64,000 nt of DNA from Pseudomonas sp. ML96. GTDB taxonomy: Bacteria; Pseudomonadota; Gammaproteobacteria; Pseudomonadales; Pseudomonadaceae. Where the stretch lies: assembly GCF_000761545.1 (NCBI RefSeq), contig NZ_JPMY01000002.1:1-64000 (forward strand), read 5' to 3'. Below are positions 30,496 to 38,973 of the stretch, in pieces. Below the pieces are notes generated by a model, which saw only the letters and a list, made by a program, of their open reading frames with translations, did not search any database and was not told the DNA's origin. The position numbers and the translations under genes are program-made. Position 1 is the stretch's first letter. The number at the start of each line of letters is the position of its first letter.

Positions 30496-31535
30496 CTGAC
30501 GGTCTCCTCGGTCGGCGCGGGCCGCGCACGATAATCGTTCGGCGCCCTACCCGTCCATTTGCGAAACGCTCGGCGAAAGTTGGAAGGGTCGCTGAAGCCC
30601 AGCAGCAGGGCGATCTCGAACAGCGGCAGGTGAGTGGCCTCCAGATATTGCAGCGCCAGGCGCTTGCGCACCTCGTCGAGCACCTGCTGGTAGCTGGTAC
30701 CAGCGCCGGCCAGGTGGCGGCGCAGGCTGCGTCCACTGGTATGCAGCGCACTGGCCGCGCTGTCCAGATTGGGAAAGTCGCCGGGGCGTGCCAACAGCAG
30801 ACGACGCAGGCGACTGAGCAACCCCTCCTGCACATCCAGGCTAGCCAGTAGCGCCTCGCACTGCTGCTCGCACATCTGCATGGTCGCCGGATTGGCCAGC
30901 GCCATGGGCCGATCCAGGTAGTGCCGAGGCAGGCGGAACCAGTGCCAGGGCTGATCGAACAGCGCCGTCACACCGAAGGCTTCGTGGTAGCGCGCGGCGT
31001 GGCCAGGCTCGGAATAGGCGAAACCGACTTCGAGCCCCTTTGGCGCCTCGCCGAGCAGGAACTGGGCGATGGCGTACAGGCTGCCGAACAGGCCTTCGGC
31101 GGCGAAACGGCCGAGCGAGCCCAGGGGAATCGACTCGCTGGCGCGCAGTTCCAAGGAGTCCGGGTTATCCACCAGCTCCAGATCGAAGGTCAGCCCCAGC
31201 ACCCGGTAGTAGCGCAAGGCGAAATGCACCGCCTTGCCCAGGTTGGCGCTGGACAGCAGCGCATAGCCGAGGATGCCGTGGGCCGACGCATTCAGACGCA
31301 GCCCCAGCAACAGGCCAAGCGCCGGCTCATCGCACAGCAGCAGGGCGGTCGCGGCGAGCTGGTGGAAATCGATAAAGGACAGCCGCCCGGTGGGGCTCTG
31401 CAGTTGCTCCGGGCGAATGCCCGCGGCGCCGAGCAGCCGCTCACGCTCGATGCCGCGCTCGCCCGCCAGCTGCAGCAGGGTCTCGGCATAGGTGATGGGA
31501 ACCAGCTCGGAACTCAGGGTCAGGGGTTTGCTCAT
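30492..31535 (-). CDS. AraC-family regulator (OruR-like)
   Basis: A transcription regulator of 347 residues. The N-terminal two-thirds is the AraC arabinose-binding-like domain of the OruR/ArgR-like group (LVPITYAETLLQLAGERGI, then SFIDFHQLAATALLL). The C-terminal double helix-turn-helix (about 250-340) has GRSLRRHLAGAGTSYQQVLDEV and the signature ALLLGFSDPSNFRRAFRKWTG. The ATG at 31535 is preferred over the longer frame to 31613 by family start. It is divergent from the PF10118 hydrolase (122-bp gap) and overlaps the metallo-hydrolase. P. aeruginosa OruR sits at the same syntenic position in my memory, so ornithine use is a possible role but not shown here. Confidence 0.85.
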   Translation of the reverse strand: MSKPLTLSSELVPITYAETLLQLAGERGIERERLLGAAGIRPEQLQSPTGRLSFIDFHQLAATALLLCDEPALGLLLGLRLNASAHGILGYALLSSANLGKAVHFALRYYRVLGLTFDLELVDNPDSLELRASESIPLGSLGRFAAEGLFGSLYAIAQFLLGEAPKGLEVGFAYSEPGHAARYHEAFGVTALFDQPWHWFRLPRHYLDRPMALANPATMQMCEQQCEALLASLDVQEGLLSRLRRLLLARPGDFPNLDSAASALHTSGRSLRRHLAGAGTSYQQVLDEVRKRLALQYLEATHLPLFEIALLLGFSDPSNFRRAFRKWTGRAPNDYRARPAPTEETVR

Positions 31536-31657
31536 TGGTGCCAACCGCAAAGGCCTATGGCCGGATATGACCTGAAACTTGGCTGAAGATAACCTTGTCC
31601 GGGAAAAGCCCACAAGCCCATAGTCCTCCCGAACATAACTACAAGATGGGAGGCCGC

Positions 31658-32488
31658 ATGCACTGCCCCACCCCGCACGATCTGTTGATCAAGCCGCGTC
31701 AGCCTGAGTTCAGCCTGCCTTCGCCCTGGAATCGCCATTGGCATGGCGGCGACGCTTTCAAGAGCCACTTCTTCGACGCCATGTCGCTGCTCTTCCCCGA
31801 TGGCGAGCGCTTCTTCATCGACTCGGTGCGTGCCTACCGCGACCAGGTCAGCGACCCGCTGCAGCAGGCGCAGATCCGCGGTTTCATCGGCCAGGAGGCC
31901 CACCACAGCCGCGAGCACGAGCATTACAGCGAGGCGCTGCGCGAAGCCGGCTACGACCTGGACTATCTGGAGCGCCGCCTGAAGAAGCGCCTGGCCTTCG
32001 TGCGCAAGCACCTGCCGCCCAAAGCACACCTGGCCGCCACCACAGCGGTCGAGCACCTCACCGCGATCATGGCCGACGCCATTCTCAAGAATCCGGACTG
32101 GCTGGCCGGTGCAGACCCGGACATGGCGCGCCTGTGGCGCTGGCATGCGCTGGAGGAAAGCGAGCACAAGGCCGTGGCCTTCGACCTCTACCAGCAGGTG
32201 TGCGGCAAGGTCTGGATACGCCGCCGCGCCATGCTGCACAGCACCTTCTTTTTCACCCTGGACACTTTCAAGGGTCTAGTGCACATGCTGCGCCGCGACG
32301 GCCTGCTGTGGAACTGGAGGGTCTGGCGTGACGGACTCGCCTGGCTGTGGGGCAGCCGCGGCATCCTGCGCCCACTGGTGCGGGTCTACCTCGACTTCTA
32401 CCGGGCCGACTTCCACCCCTGGCAGCACGACAACCTGCAGCTGATCCTGGAACGCCGCCGCGAGTTCGACCCGCTGGAGGTCAGCTGA
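31658..32488 (+). CDS. PF10118-type predicted metal-dependent hydrolase
   Basis: A mostly helical protein of 276 residues with the pattern of the PF10118 family. It contains repeated His/Glu motifs suited to a di-metal site: FIGQEAHHSREHEHY (about 70-84), TAVEHLTAIMAD (about 127-138) and WHALEESEHKAVAFDLY (about 165-181). This ferritin-like arrangement of E..H pairs suggests a di-iron oxygenase or desaturase-like fold rather than a hydrolase; that is inference. GGGAGG precedes the ATG at 31658. It is divergent from the AraC gene, its likely regulator. Its last 8 bases overlap the last 8 of the convergent MalT-like gene. Reaction unknown. Confidence 0.8.
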   Translation: MHCPTPHDLLIKPRQPEFSLPSPWNRHWHGGDAFKSHFFDAMSLLFPDGERFFIDSVRAYRDQVSDPLQQAQIRGFIGQEAHHSREHEHYSEALREAGYDLDYLERRLKKRLAFVRKHLPPKAHLAATTAVEHLTAIMADAILKNPDWLAGADPDMARLWRWHALEESEHKAVAFDLYQQVCGKVWIRRRAMLHSTFFFTLDTFKGLVHMLRRDGLLWNWRVWRDGLAWLWGSRGILRPLVRVYLDFYRADFHPWQHDNLQLILERRREFDPLEVS

Positions 32489-35198
32489 TCAGGCCCAGGC
32501 CCTTGGCACGCGCCACTGCCTGGGTGCGCCGCTCGACGCCGAGCTTGCTGTTGATGTGGCGCGCGTGGGTCTTGACCGTGTGTAGGGAGATGAACAGACG
32601 ATCGCTGATTTCCTGATTCGAGCAGCCCAGTGCGATCAGCCGCAGCACTGCCAGTTCGCGAGTACTCAAGGTCTCGATTGCCCCGGCCGCCACCGGCTCG
32701 GCTTCGACCTCTGCCGGTAGGCAAGCACGCAACGCCTCGCTGAGCGGGCCTACCGGCGCCGTCTGCAACTGAGCACGCAACCAGCCTGGCTGATGCACGA
32801 GCAACTCGTAGAACGGCAACAGAGCACCGCCCGCCCCCGCCTCCAGGCCACTGAGTAGCTGCTGCTGGGCATCACGCTCACGCCCGGCGGCATACAGCAA
32901 CTGGCTTAATTGCGCTTGGGCGAACACGCCGAGCAGTTGCCCGCCCTGTACCTGTGCTCGCTGGATCAGTGCGCGCAAGCGCCGCTCGGCGGCTTCCGGC
33001 TGGTCCATGCGCCGCTCCAGCGCCGCGCGCTGCAACTCGATATGCAACGGCAGCTGGGGATGGAACTCCGGCGCGGCAGCCGCCTGCTCTCCGCCGTAGG
33101 TCTCCGCCAGGCGCACCAGCCAGGCGTTGGCCAGGTCGACCTGGCCTTGGCTCAGCCACAGCTCGCACTTGGTCACGGTGATCATCGCCAGGTAGTACAC
33201 CGGCGGTACGTCCCAGATATGCATCAGGCGCTCGGCCTCGGCCAGCTGCGCGAAGGCCTCGTTGAGGCGCCCCAAGCGCCCCTCCTGGCTGGCCAGGATG
33301 CAGTAGCCGATCAGCAGGCTGATATCGCGGCACTTGCGCGCCTCGCCGATGCCCACCAGCAATCGCTCGCGGGCCTCATCCGGGCGCAGGCGCAGGCACA
33401 GCAGGACTCCCTCGTACAGCGTCAGCCGCGCACGCACCGCGTAGTCGCGCTGGGTCGAGAGACCGCGTATGCGTTCGAGGCCGGCGCGTACCTCTTCCAG
33501 AGCCCGGACGATCTCGCCACGGGCCAGCAGGACCCGGGCCCGATCGTAATGACAGAAGGCCTCGAACAGCAGGTTGCCGTGGCGCTGGGCCAGCTCCAGT
33601 GCCTCGCGATTGAGGCCGCGGGCACGCCATAGATCGCCGCGCACCACCGCCAGGTTGGCCAACGTCGACATGCACAGCAGACGCGAGCCGTAATGCTGGC
33701 TCGGCATGCCGACCAGCGCCTGGCCGCAGTAAAGCTCGGCGCTGTGGCTGTCGCCGCGACCGCGGGCGATGACACCGCTGACGGCCAGCCACTGGGCCAG
33801 CAGCGACTGCTGCTCGGCCGCACTAGGTGCCGGCAGGAAGCGCTCCAGATGGTTGGCCAGCTCCTCGGCGGCATCCAGCTGGCAGGCCAGGGCCAGGGCC
33901 CAGCTGTACAGCAGGATCAGACGTGGCGTGCTGGTCAGCAGACTGTCTGGCAGGTCCATCTTCCAGCGCAGCAGCATGGCCACGTTCTGCTCGGCCAGCA
34001 GATGCTCCTCGGAGAAGTTCTGCACCAGGCTGGCGGCTACGTCGGGCTGGCCAGCCCGCAGGGCCTGCTCCACCGCCTCATCGAGCTGCCCCTGCCCACT
34101 GAACCAGCGGCAGGCACGCAGGTGCAGGCGCGCCGCAGGCTGCGACAACTGCCTGGCCGGGTTCGCCCGCAACAGATCGGAGAACAGATGGTGGTAACGG
34201 AACCAGCGGCCCTGCTCGTCCAGTGGCACCAGAAACACCTGGTGCGCCTGCAGATGCTGCAGGATCAAGGCGCTGTCGTGACTGTCACGCACCGCATCGC
34301 ACAGCTCCGGACAGAAGCGCTCGAGGCAGGAGGTGTCATAGAGGAAGGCTTGGACTTCCGGAGACTGGCGTTCGATCACCTCTTCCAACAGGTAGTCGCG
34401 AATCATGCCCTGCGCGCCATGCAGATCGCGCTCGCCCTCGGCCGCCGTGAGCAACCAGAGGCGCAGGCCGGCCACCCATCCCTCGCTGCGCTGCAGCAAG
34501 GTTTCCAGGGCCTCGCCGGGTAATTCGGCGCCTTGTACGGAAAGCAGCTCGCTGGTCTCGTCTCGGGTCAGACGCAGATCCTGCTCCTGCAACTCCAGCA
34601 GCTGCCGCGACAGACGTAGGCGGGCCAGGTGCCAATCGGGGCGCTGACGGCTGGTTACCAGTACCAGCATGCCGGCCGGCAGGTGATTGAGGAAAAACTG
34701 CAGGCAGCGATCCAGTACCGCACCCTGGGCCAGGTGATAGTCGTCGAGCACCAGCAACAGTGGGTTTTCAGGATCGAGCCGCTCGTTCAGCTCATCGAGC
34801 AGGCCATCCAGCCACTCCTCGAAGGCGAATGGCTGATGGCGCTGGCGCATCTTCAGCAGACCGAGCGCCTCGTCACCAATCCTCGGGAAGTGCTGGCGCA
34901 GTCCCTCCAGCAGGCGCTCGAGGAAGCGCCCAGGATCACTGTCACGGCGGTTGAGGCTGATCCACAGGTTCTGCCAGCCCACCGGTAAGCGCTCGCAGAA
35001 CTCCACGGCCAGCGAGCTCTTGCCGAATCCTGCCGGCGCACAGACCAGCAGTAACCGGCCATCCATACCGGCTTCCAGCCGCTCGCACAGGCGTGGCCGC
35101 AGCACGTGACCGGCAGGCAGTGGCGGACGAAAGAAGCGCCCTTCTCCGGTAGAGACCGGAAAGCTGGAAAGAGCAGGAGAGCTGGATAGATCGGTCAC
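32481..35198 (-). CDS. MalT-like large LuxR-family ATP-dependent regulator
   Basis: A STAND-type transcription activator of 905 residues. An N-terminal NTPase domain has Walker A APAGFGKSS (54-62) and Walker B LLLVLDDYHL (about 145-154). A long helical TPR-like sensor region follows (about 330-800), and the C-terminal LuxR helix-turn-helix (about 838-900) carries LSTRELAVLRLIALGCSNQEISDRLF. This is the MalT/LAL layout; ligand and ATP binding would trigger oligomerisation. It is followed in the same direction, upstream, by DUF1329, DUF1302 and an acyl-CoA ligase, the same set I recall at PP_0763-PP_0767 of P. putida, and it probably activates them. Its stop shares the palindrome TCAGCTGA with the convergent gene. 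Confidence 0.88.
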   Translation of the reverse strand: MTDLSSSPALSSFPVSTGEGRFFRPPLPAGHVLRPRLCERLEAGMDGRLLLVCAPAGFGKSSLAVEFCERLPVGWQNLWISLNRRDSDPGRFLERLLEGLRQHFPRIGDEALGLLKMRQRHQPFAFEEWLDGLLDELNERLDPENPLLLVLDDYHLAQGAVLDRCLQFFLNHLPAGMLVLVTSRQRPDWHLARLRLSRQLLELQEQDLRLTRDETSELLSVQGAELPGEALETLLQRSEGWVAGLRLWLLTAAEGERDLHGAQGMIRDYLLEEVIERQSPEVQAFLYDTSCLERFCPELCDAVRDSHDSALILQHLQAHQVFLVPLDEQGRWFRYHHLFSDLLRANPARQLSQPAARLHLRACRWFSGQGQLDEAVEQALRAGQPDVAASLVQNFSEEHLLAEQNVAMLLRWKMDLPDSLLTSTPRLILLYSWALALACQLDAAEELANHLERFLPAPSAAEQQSLLAQWLAVSGVIARGRGDSHSAELYCGQALVGMPSQHYGSRLLCMSTLANLAVVRGDLWRARGLNREALELAQRHGNLLFEAFCHYDRARVLLARGEIVRALEEVRAGLERIRGLSTQRDYAVRARLTLYEGVLLCLRLRPDEARERLLVGIGEARKCRDISLLIGYCILASQEGRLGRLNEAFAQLAEAERLMHIWDVPPVYYLAMITVTKCELWLSQGQVDLANAWLVRLAETYGGEQAAAAPEFHPQLPLHIELQRAALERRMDQPEAAERRLRALIQRAQVQGGQLLGVFAQAQLSQLLYAAGRERDAQQQLLSGLEAGAGGALLPFYELLVHQPGWLRAQLQTAPVGPLSEALRACLPAEVEAEPVAAGAIETLSTRELAVLRLIALGCSNQEISDRLFISLHTVKTHARHINSKLGVERRTQAVARAKGLGLIS

Positions 35199-35285
35199 GG
35201 GCGCAGTTGCAATCCAGGCGCGAAATGACCGCAGCCTATCCCCTCGCGCCGAGCATTTGAAGCCCAGTCCATCTGCAGAAACGAA

Positions 35286-35308
35286 AAAGCCGGCACAAGG
35301 CCGGCTTT
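35286..35308 (-). terminator. Terminator after the DUF1329 gene
   Basis: Arms AAAGCCGGC / GCCGGCTTT with an ACAAG loop, flanked by A residues on the left that give TTTTTC in the leftward transcript. It separates the DUF1302-DUF1329 unit from the MalT-like gene. Confidence 0.85.
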
Positions 35309-35326
35309 CTCGGGTAACGCGGAGTA

Positions 35327-36700
35327 TTAACGCACGCCAGCCTGACGCAGAGCTGCCGGGGTGAAGTCGGAGGTAGATGCCTTGTAACCGAAGTCATAGG
35401 CCTTCTTCTCTTCGTTCTTCATACCCAGAGCCAGGTAGCGACCGGAGATCACGTCATACAGGGTTTCCAGGGTGTACCACGGGACCTGCTTGTCGTAGTA
35501 GTACTGGGAGTGGGCCTCGGCCACACGCCACAGCGAACCACGACCATCGTAGTGGTCGATCACCGAAGCCTGCCAGGTGTCCTCGTCGATGTACATGTCG
35601 CGCTTGGCGTAGATGTGGCGTTCACCAGCTTTCAGGGTGGCGGTCACCTGCCATACGCGGTGCAGCTCGTAACGGGTCAGGTCCTGGTTGATGTGGCCGG
35701 CCTTGATCACGTCGGCGTATTTCAGCTTCGGCGAGTCGAGGTCGTAGGAGTTGTACGGAATGTATATCTCCTTCTTGCCAACCAGTTTCCAGTCGTAGCG
35801 ATCCGGAGCACCGTTGTACATGTCCAGGTTGTCCGAGGTACGCAGACCATCGGCGGCGGTACCCGGACCGTCATATGACACCTGCGGGGCGCGGCGCACG
35901 CGGCGCTGACCGGCGTTGTACAGCCAGGCCAGACGCGGCTCCTTCACCTGGTTCAGGGTCTCGTGAACCAGAAGAACGTTACCAGCCAGACGAGCCGGAG
36001 CGGTTACACGCTGCTTGAAGTAGAAGAGGATGTTGCTCGGCTTGCTCGGGTCGTAGTCAGTCAGACTGGTCGGGAAGACGAATTCGTCCTGGAAGTACAC
36101 CAGACTGAACGAGCCATTGGCCTGCGGAGTAGCCTGGGTCACCAGACGACGCACGCTGCCACCGCGATAACGGGTGATCTGGTTCCAGACTACTTCCAGA
36201 CCGTTCTGCGGAATCGGGAACGGGTTGGCGGTCTTGAAGTTCTCCAGACCGTTACCGCCCTCGACCAGCTTGGTGTTGACGGCGTTGGACTTGGCATCAT
36301 CCAGCACGTTCTGCGGCAGGCCCGCCGAACGGTGGGTGGTGTACACCGGCATCTTGTAGGTTTCTGGATAACGCTTGAACATCGCCAGCTGGCCAGGGGT
36401 CAGCTTGTCCTTGTACTGATCGACGTTCTGCGCGGTGATGGTGAACAGCGGCTTCTCGTTCGGGAACGGATTGGACAGGAAGCCACGGTCATCCACAGTG
36501 CCGGCATTCTTCGGCAGACCGCCAGTCCACTCGGGGATGGAACCATCGGCATTACCAGCTTTTTCGGCACCGACCGGCGTCAGGCTGGTGCCGAGCTTGG
36601 CAGCTTCATCGGCGGGAACGGCAGCCATTACGCTGGTGGCGAGCATGGACAGCGCCAGCACACCGGATTGCAACAGGATCTTTTTTGCTTTCATCTGCAT
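35327..36700 (-). CDS. DUF1329 family exported protein
   Basis: A protein of 457 residues with a Sec signal peptide (KAKKILLQSGVLALSM..., cleavage near VMAAVPA, about residue 27), so it is periplasmic or outer-membrane associated. It is the DUF1329 partner that regularly accompanies DUF1302 barrels; the fold resembles LolA/LolB-type lipid carriers in my recollection. It has no membrane helix or enzyme motif that I recognise, but is rich in conserved Tyr/Trp blocks (YDWKLVGKKEIYIPYNSYDL, WRVAEAHSQYYY). The ATG at 36700 has AAGGAC before it; the ATG at 36694 is a possible alternative. It lies 23 nt after the DUF1302 gene, so they are co-transcribed. A role in carrying hydrophobic compounds is inference. 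Confidence 0.85.
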   Translation of the reverse strand: MQMKAKKILLQSGVLALSMLATSVMAAVPADEAAKLGTSLTPVGAEKAGNADGSIPEWTGGLPKNAGTVDDRGFLSNPFPNEKPLFTITAQNVDQYKDKLTPGQLAMFKRYPETYKMPVYTTHRSAGLPQNVLDDAKSNAVNTKLVEGGNGLENFKTANPFPIPQNGLEVVWNQITRYRGGSVRRLVTQATPQANGSFSLVYFQDEFVFPTSLTDYDPSKPSNILFYFKQRVTAPARLAGNVLLVHETLNQVKEPRLAWLYNAGQRRVRRAPQVSYDGPGTAADGLRTSDNLDMYNGAPDRYDWKLVGKKEIYIPYNSYDLDSPKLKYADVIKAGHINQDLTRYELHRVWQVTATLKAGERHIYAKRDMYIDEDTWQASVIDHYDGRGSLWRVAEAHSQYYYDKQVPWYTLETLYDVISGRYLALGMKNEEKKAYDFGYKASTSDFTPAALRQAGVR

Positions 36701-36723
36701 AGTCGTCCTTATTCTTGTTCTGC

Positions 36724-38637
36724 TTAGAAGCTCATGCCCACGCTGAAGGCGAGGAAGTCACGATCAGTCGAAGTGTTGTAATCGCCGCCGAAGAAATCGG
36801 TGTAAGACAAACCTACTGTGTAGGTGTTCTGATATTCAGCATCTAGCCCCAGGCTTACGGCCTTGGCACCCTCGGTGAACATACCGTTCGGACCATAACC
36901 ATCGACGTCATGTGACCATGCCACGCTGGGCTTCAGGTTGATGCCAGCAAATACGTCGTTGTAGTCCCAGATGGCACGGGCACGGTAGCCCCAGGAGGTA
37001 GAGGTTACAAAACCATCATCGTTGCAATGCTTGCTACGGTTGGCTGCCGCGGGAGTACCGCCAAAGGTACCCGCGTTAATTGCAGTACAGCTCGCCAGGC
37101 CACTGATGGTACCCGGCAGTTCACCTGGTCCGAATACCGGATCACGGCCATAACGTGCTTCACTTGTGCTTTCCAAACCACCTACACGAACGACACCAAC
37201 TTCACCTACCAAGGTCAGACGCTCAGCACCCATGACCTGATCGAAGAAGTGAGTGAATGTAGTCTGGAACTGTGTGATTTCTTTGCGCTTATAGCCGTGC
37301 AGTGTGCTCCCAGGAATCGACGCGGGATCTCCCCCCAGAAGCGAGTATTGACCGAACGGAGCAAACGCTGGGTTGAAGGCAGCCAGACCACGGACACCTG
37401 CATAAAGCACATCGGTAGTGTTCAGCTGAACTGGAGCATTCGGACGATAGCTAAGTTCGCCCTGCCATGCGGTGCCAGTGGGCAGAGTAGTAGAGAAGCT
37501 CAGGCCATAAAGGCGGATGTCCTCTGGGTACTCCATGAAATAATTACTGCCACCAGCCACGTTCGCAATTGCAGCTCCTTGCCGCGCGGCTGCAGGGATA
37601 GCCGGAACTGCGCCACCGAGCACACCAGCCGACTGCAGGTAATCCGCCCTGGCTGCTGCCTGAGCACTGAAGATCGGTGCGCGACTGTGATAGTTCATGA
37701 AGTAGGCGCCGAACTCAGTATCAAGGGGCTCGAAGAAGTAACGCAGAGCTGCGCCCCACTGCCCATCATCACGAGCATCGCGATCACCACCACGCGGCAC
37801 AATCACACCTTCGGAAGTGGTGCTATACCCGAGCAAGCCACCAAAAGGTGCAACTGCCGGGGTCAGGACGGTTGTATTGCGATCACAGCCATCCGCCGCG
37901 ACATCGGCCTGGGAGAAGAAAGTACCGCAGTTATCGATAACAGTCTGATCCCACTCCAGCTGGTAAAAGGCCTCAGCGGACAGATTGTCGGTCAGGCTCT
38001 GCGATACATAGAACATGTTGACCGGGATAAGGCCTTCCTTGACCTCGGCACCTGGGCGGCGGAAAGCAGATACATCGATCGGGTTAATCGAGTTGATACC
38101 ATTCTGGATGAAGGTGCTCTCACCCCAGCTCACCACCTGCTTGCCCAGACGTACACTGCCAGGCTGCTCAGCGATGCTGTAGTTGTGATAAACGAAGGCG
38201 TCCAGCAATTGAGCGCCAGAGGCCTGCGCGCCTTCCTTGCGATTGGAGTCGCTGATGTCTTTGAACTCGCGGTGCTCATCCTTCAGCTCAAAGTCATACC
38301 AATACTTGCCACGAACGAAAACACCGGTATCACCGTACTTCAGTTCGAGGTCATGAATGCCCTTGAAAATCTTCGAGAAGGTCTCGCCCTTCTTGAAATT
38401 CAGATGGCCATCATCTGAAGTTTGAGAGAGGCCTTTACCACCATTGTGCCCCCCGATTAGCTCGGGATCGGCACTGCGCATGGACCAACTGGCACCAACA
38501 GACAGAGTGGAGTCCAGTTGACCTTCGATCTCACCAATGTTGAACGAGACGCCGAATGCCGGGGCAGCGAGAGTGGAGGCAAGGCTCACTGCCAGAGGCA
38601 GCTTGGCCAGACGCCAGAACGGTTGGTTTTTTATCAT
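36724..38637 (-). CDS. DUF1302 family outer-membrane beta-barrel protein
   Basis: A protein of 637 residues with a signal peptide (about 1-28, ending AAPAFGVSF), alternating aromatic/hydrophobic strands throughout, and a C-terminal Phe (SVGMSF), the mark of outer-membrane barrels. The DUF1302 family pairs with DUF1329. The ATG at 38637 has GGAG about 9 nt upstream; the frame to 38823 is not supported. Three 60-base lines I counted by hand (37021, 37141, 38341) have 58, 50 and 45 percent GC, below most of the window, and its codon use looks less biased, so it may be recently acquired or fast evolving. Likely a channel or porin for hydrophobic substrates; this is inference from family and context. 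Confidence 0.85.
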   Translation of the reverse strand: MIKNQPFWRLAKLPLAVSLASTLAAPAFGVSFNIGEIEGQLDSTLSVGASWSMRSADPELIGGHNGGKGLSQTSDDGHLNFKKGETFSKIFKGIHDLELKYGDTGVFVRGKYWYDFELKDEHREFKDISDSNRKEGAQASGAQLLDAFVYHNYSIAEQPGSVRLGKQVVSWGESTFIQNGINSINPIDVSAFRRPGAEVKEGLIPVNMFYVSQSLTDNLSAEAFYQLEWDQTVIDNCGTFFSQADVAADGCDRNTTVLTPAVAPFGGLLGYSTTSEGVIVPRGGDRDARDDGQWGAALRYFFEPLDTEFGAYFMNYHSRAPIFSAQAAARADYLQSAGVLGGAVPAIPAAARQGAAIANVAGGSNYFMEYPEDIRLYGLSFSTTLPTGTAWQGELSYRPNAPVQLNTTDVLYAGVRGLAAFNPAFAPFGQYSLLGGDPASIPGSTLHGYKRKEITQFQTTFTHFFDQVMGAERLTLVGEVGVVRVGGLESTSEARYGRDPVFGPGELPGTISGLASCTAINAGTFGGTPAAANRSKHCNDDGFVTSTSWGYRARAIWDYNDVFAGINLKPSVAWSHDVDGYGPNGMFTEGAKAVSLGLDAEYQNTYTVGLSYTDFFGGDYNTSTDRDFLAFSVGMSF

Positions 38638-38854
38638 CGACGCTACTCCATGTGTTTTTTTGTTATGGATGCTGCGGACTATAGCTACCACCCCCTGAGG
38701 CTTGATCCCCCGAAAGTGTGATTTCCTGCCCCCAACCCCTCTAGACCGGCCAGTCACGAATACCACCCCAGCCGAACTTGACCAGCCAAAGCAATTTGCA
38801 AGCCAAACGCTCGTTTGAAGCATGGATCCGCTACAAAGACGCCATCAGCACCCT
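38638..38854 (-). promoter_or_regulatory. Upstream region of DUF1302-DUF1329 operon with a palindrome
   Basis: This gene-free region precedes the DUF1302 gene. It contains CAAACG-CT-CGTTTG (38804-38817), a short interrupted palindrome that could be an operator, and TTGCAA nearby. I cannot point to a confident -35/-10 pair. Short frames here look spurious. Confidence 0.35.
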
Positions 38855-38892
38855 AAAAAACAAAGGCCCCCGTTTTTTCTGCCGGAGGCCTT
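38855..38892 (-). terminator. Terminator after the acyl-CoA ligase
   Basis: Read leftward, the stem AAGGCCTCC pairs with GGGGGCCTT (one G-U) and is followed by TGTTTTTT. It lies 82 nt after the ligase stop and isolates it from the DUF1302 promoter. Confidence 0.65.
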
Positions 38893-38973
38893 CAGTTTGG
38901 AAGCCTTATCCCACGGGCCTCAGAGCCCTAGTAGCGACTGGGGTTCATGTAAATGCCCCCATTACAACGACAT

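Noticed and set aside
37027-38418. A 463-codon antisense frame in the lower-GC DUF1302 gene
   Set aside because: Long for such GC, so it was considered. But it has no start context, signal or family, while the DUF1302 frame has a signal peptide and a C-terminal Phe.
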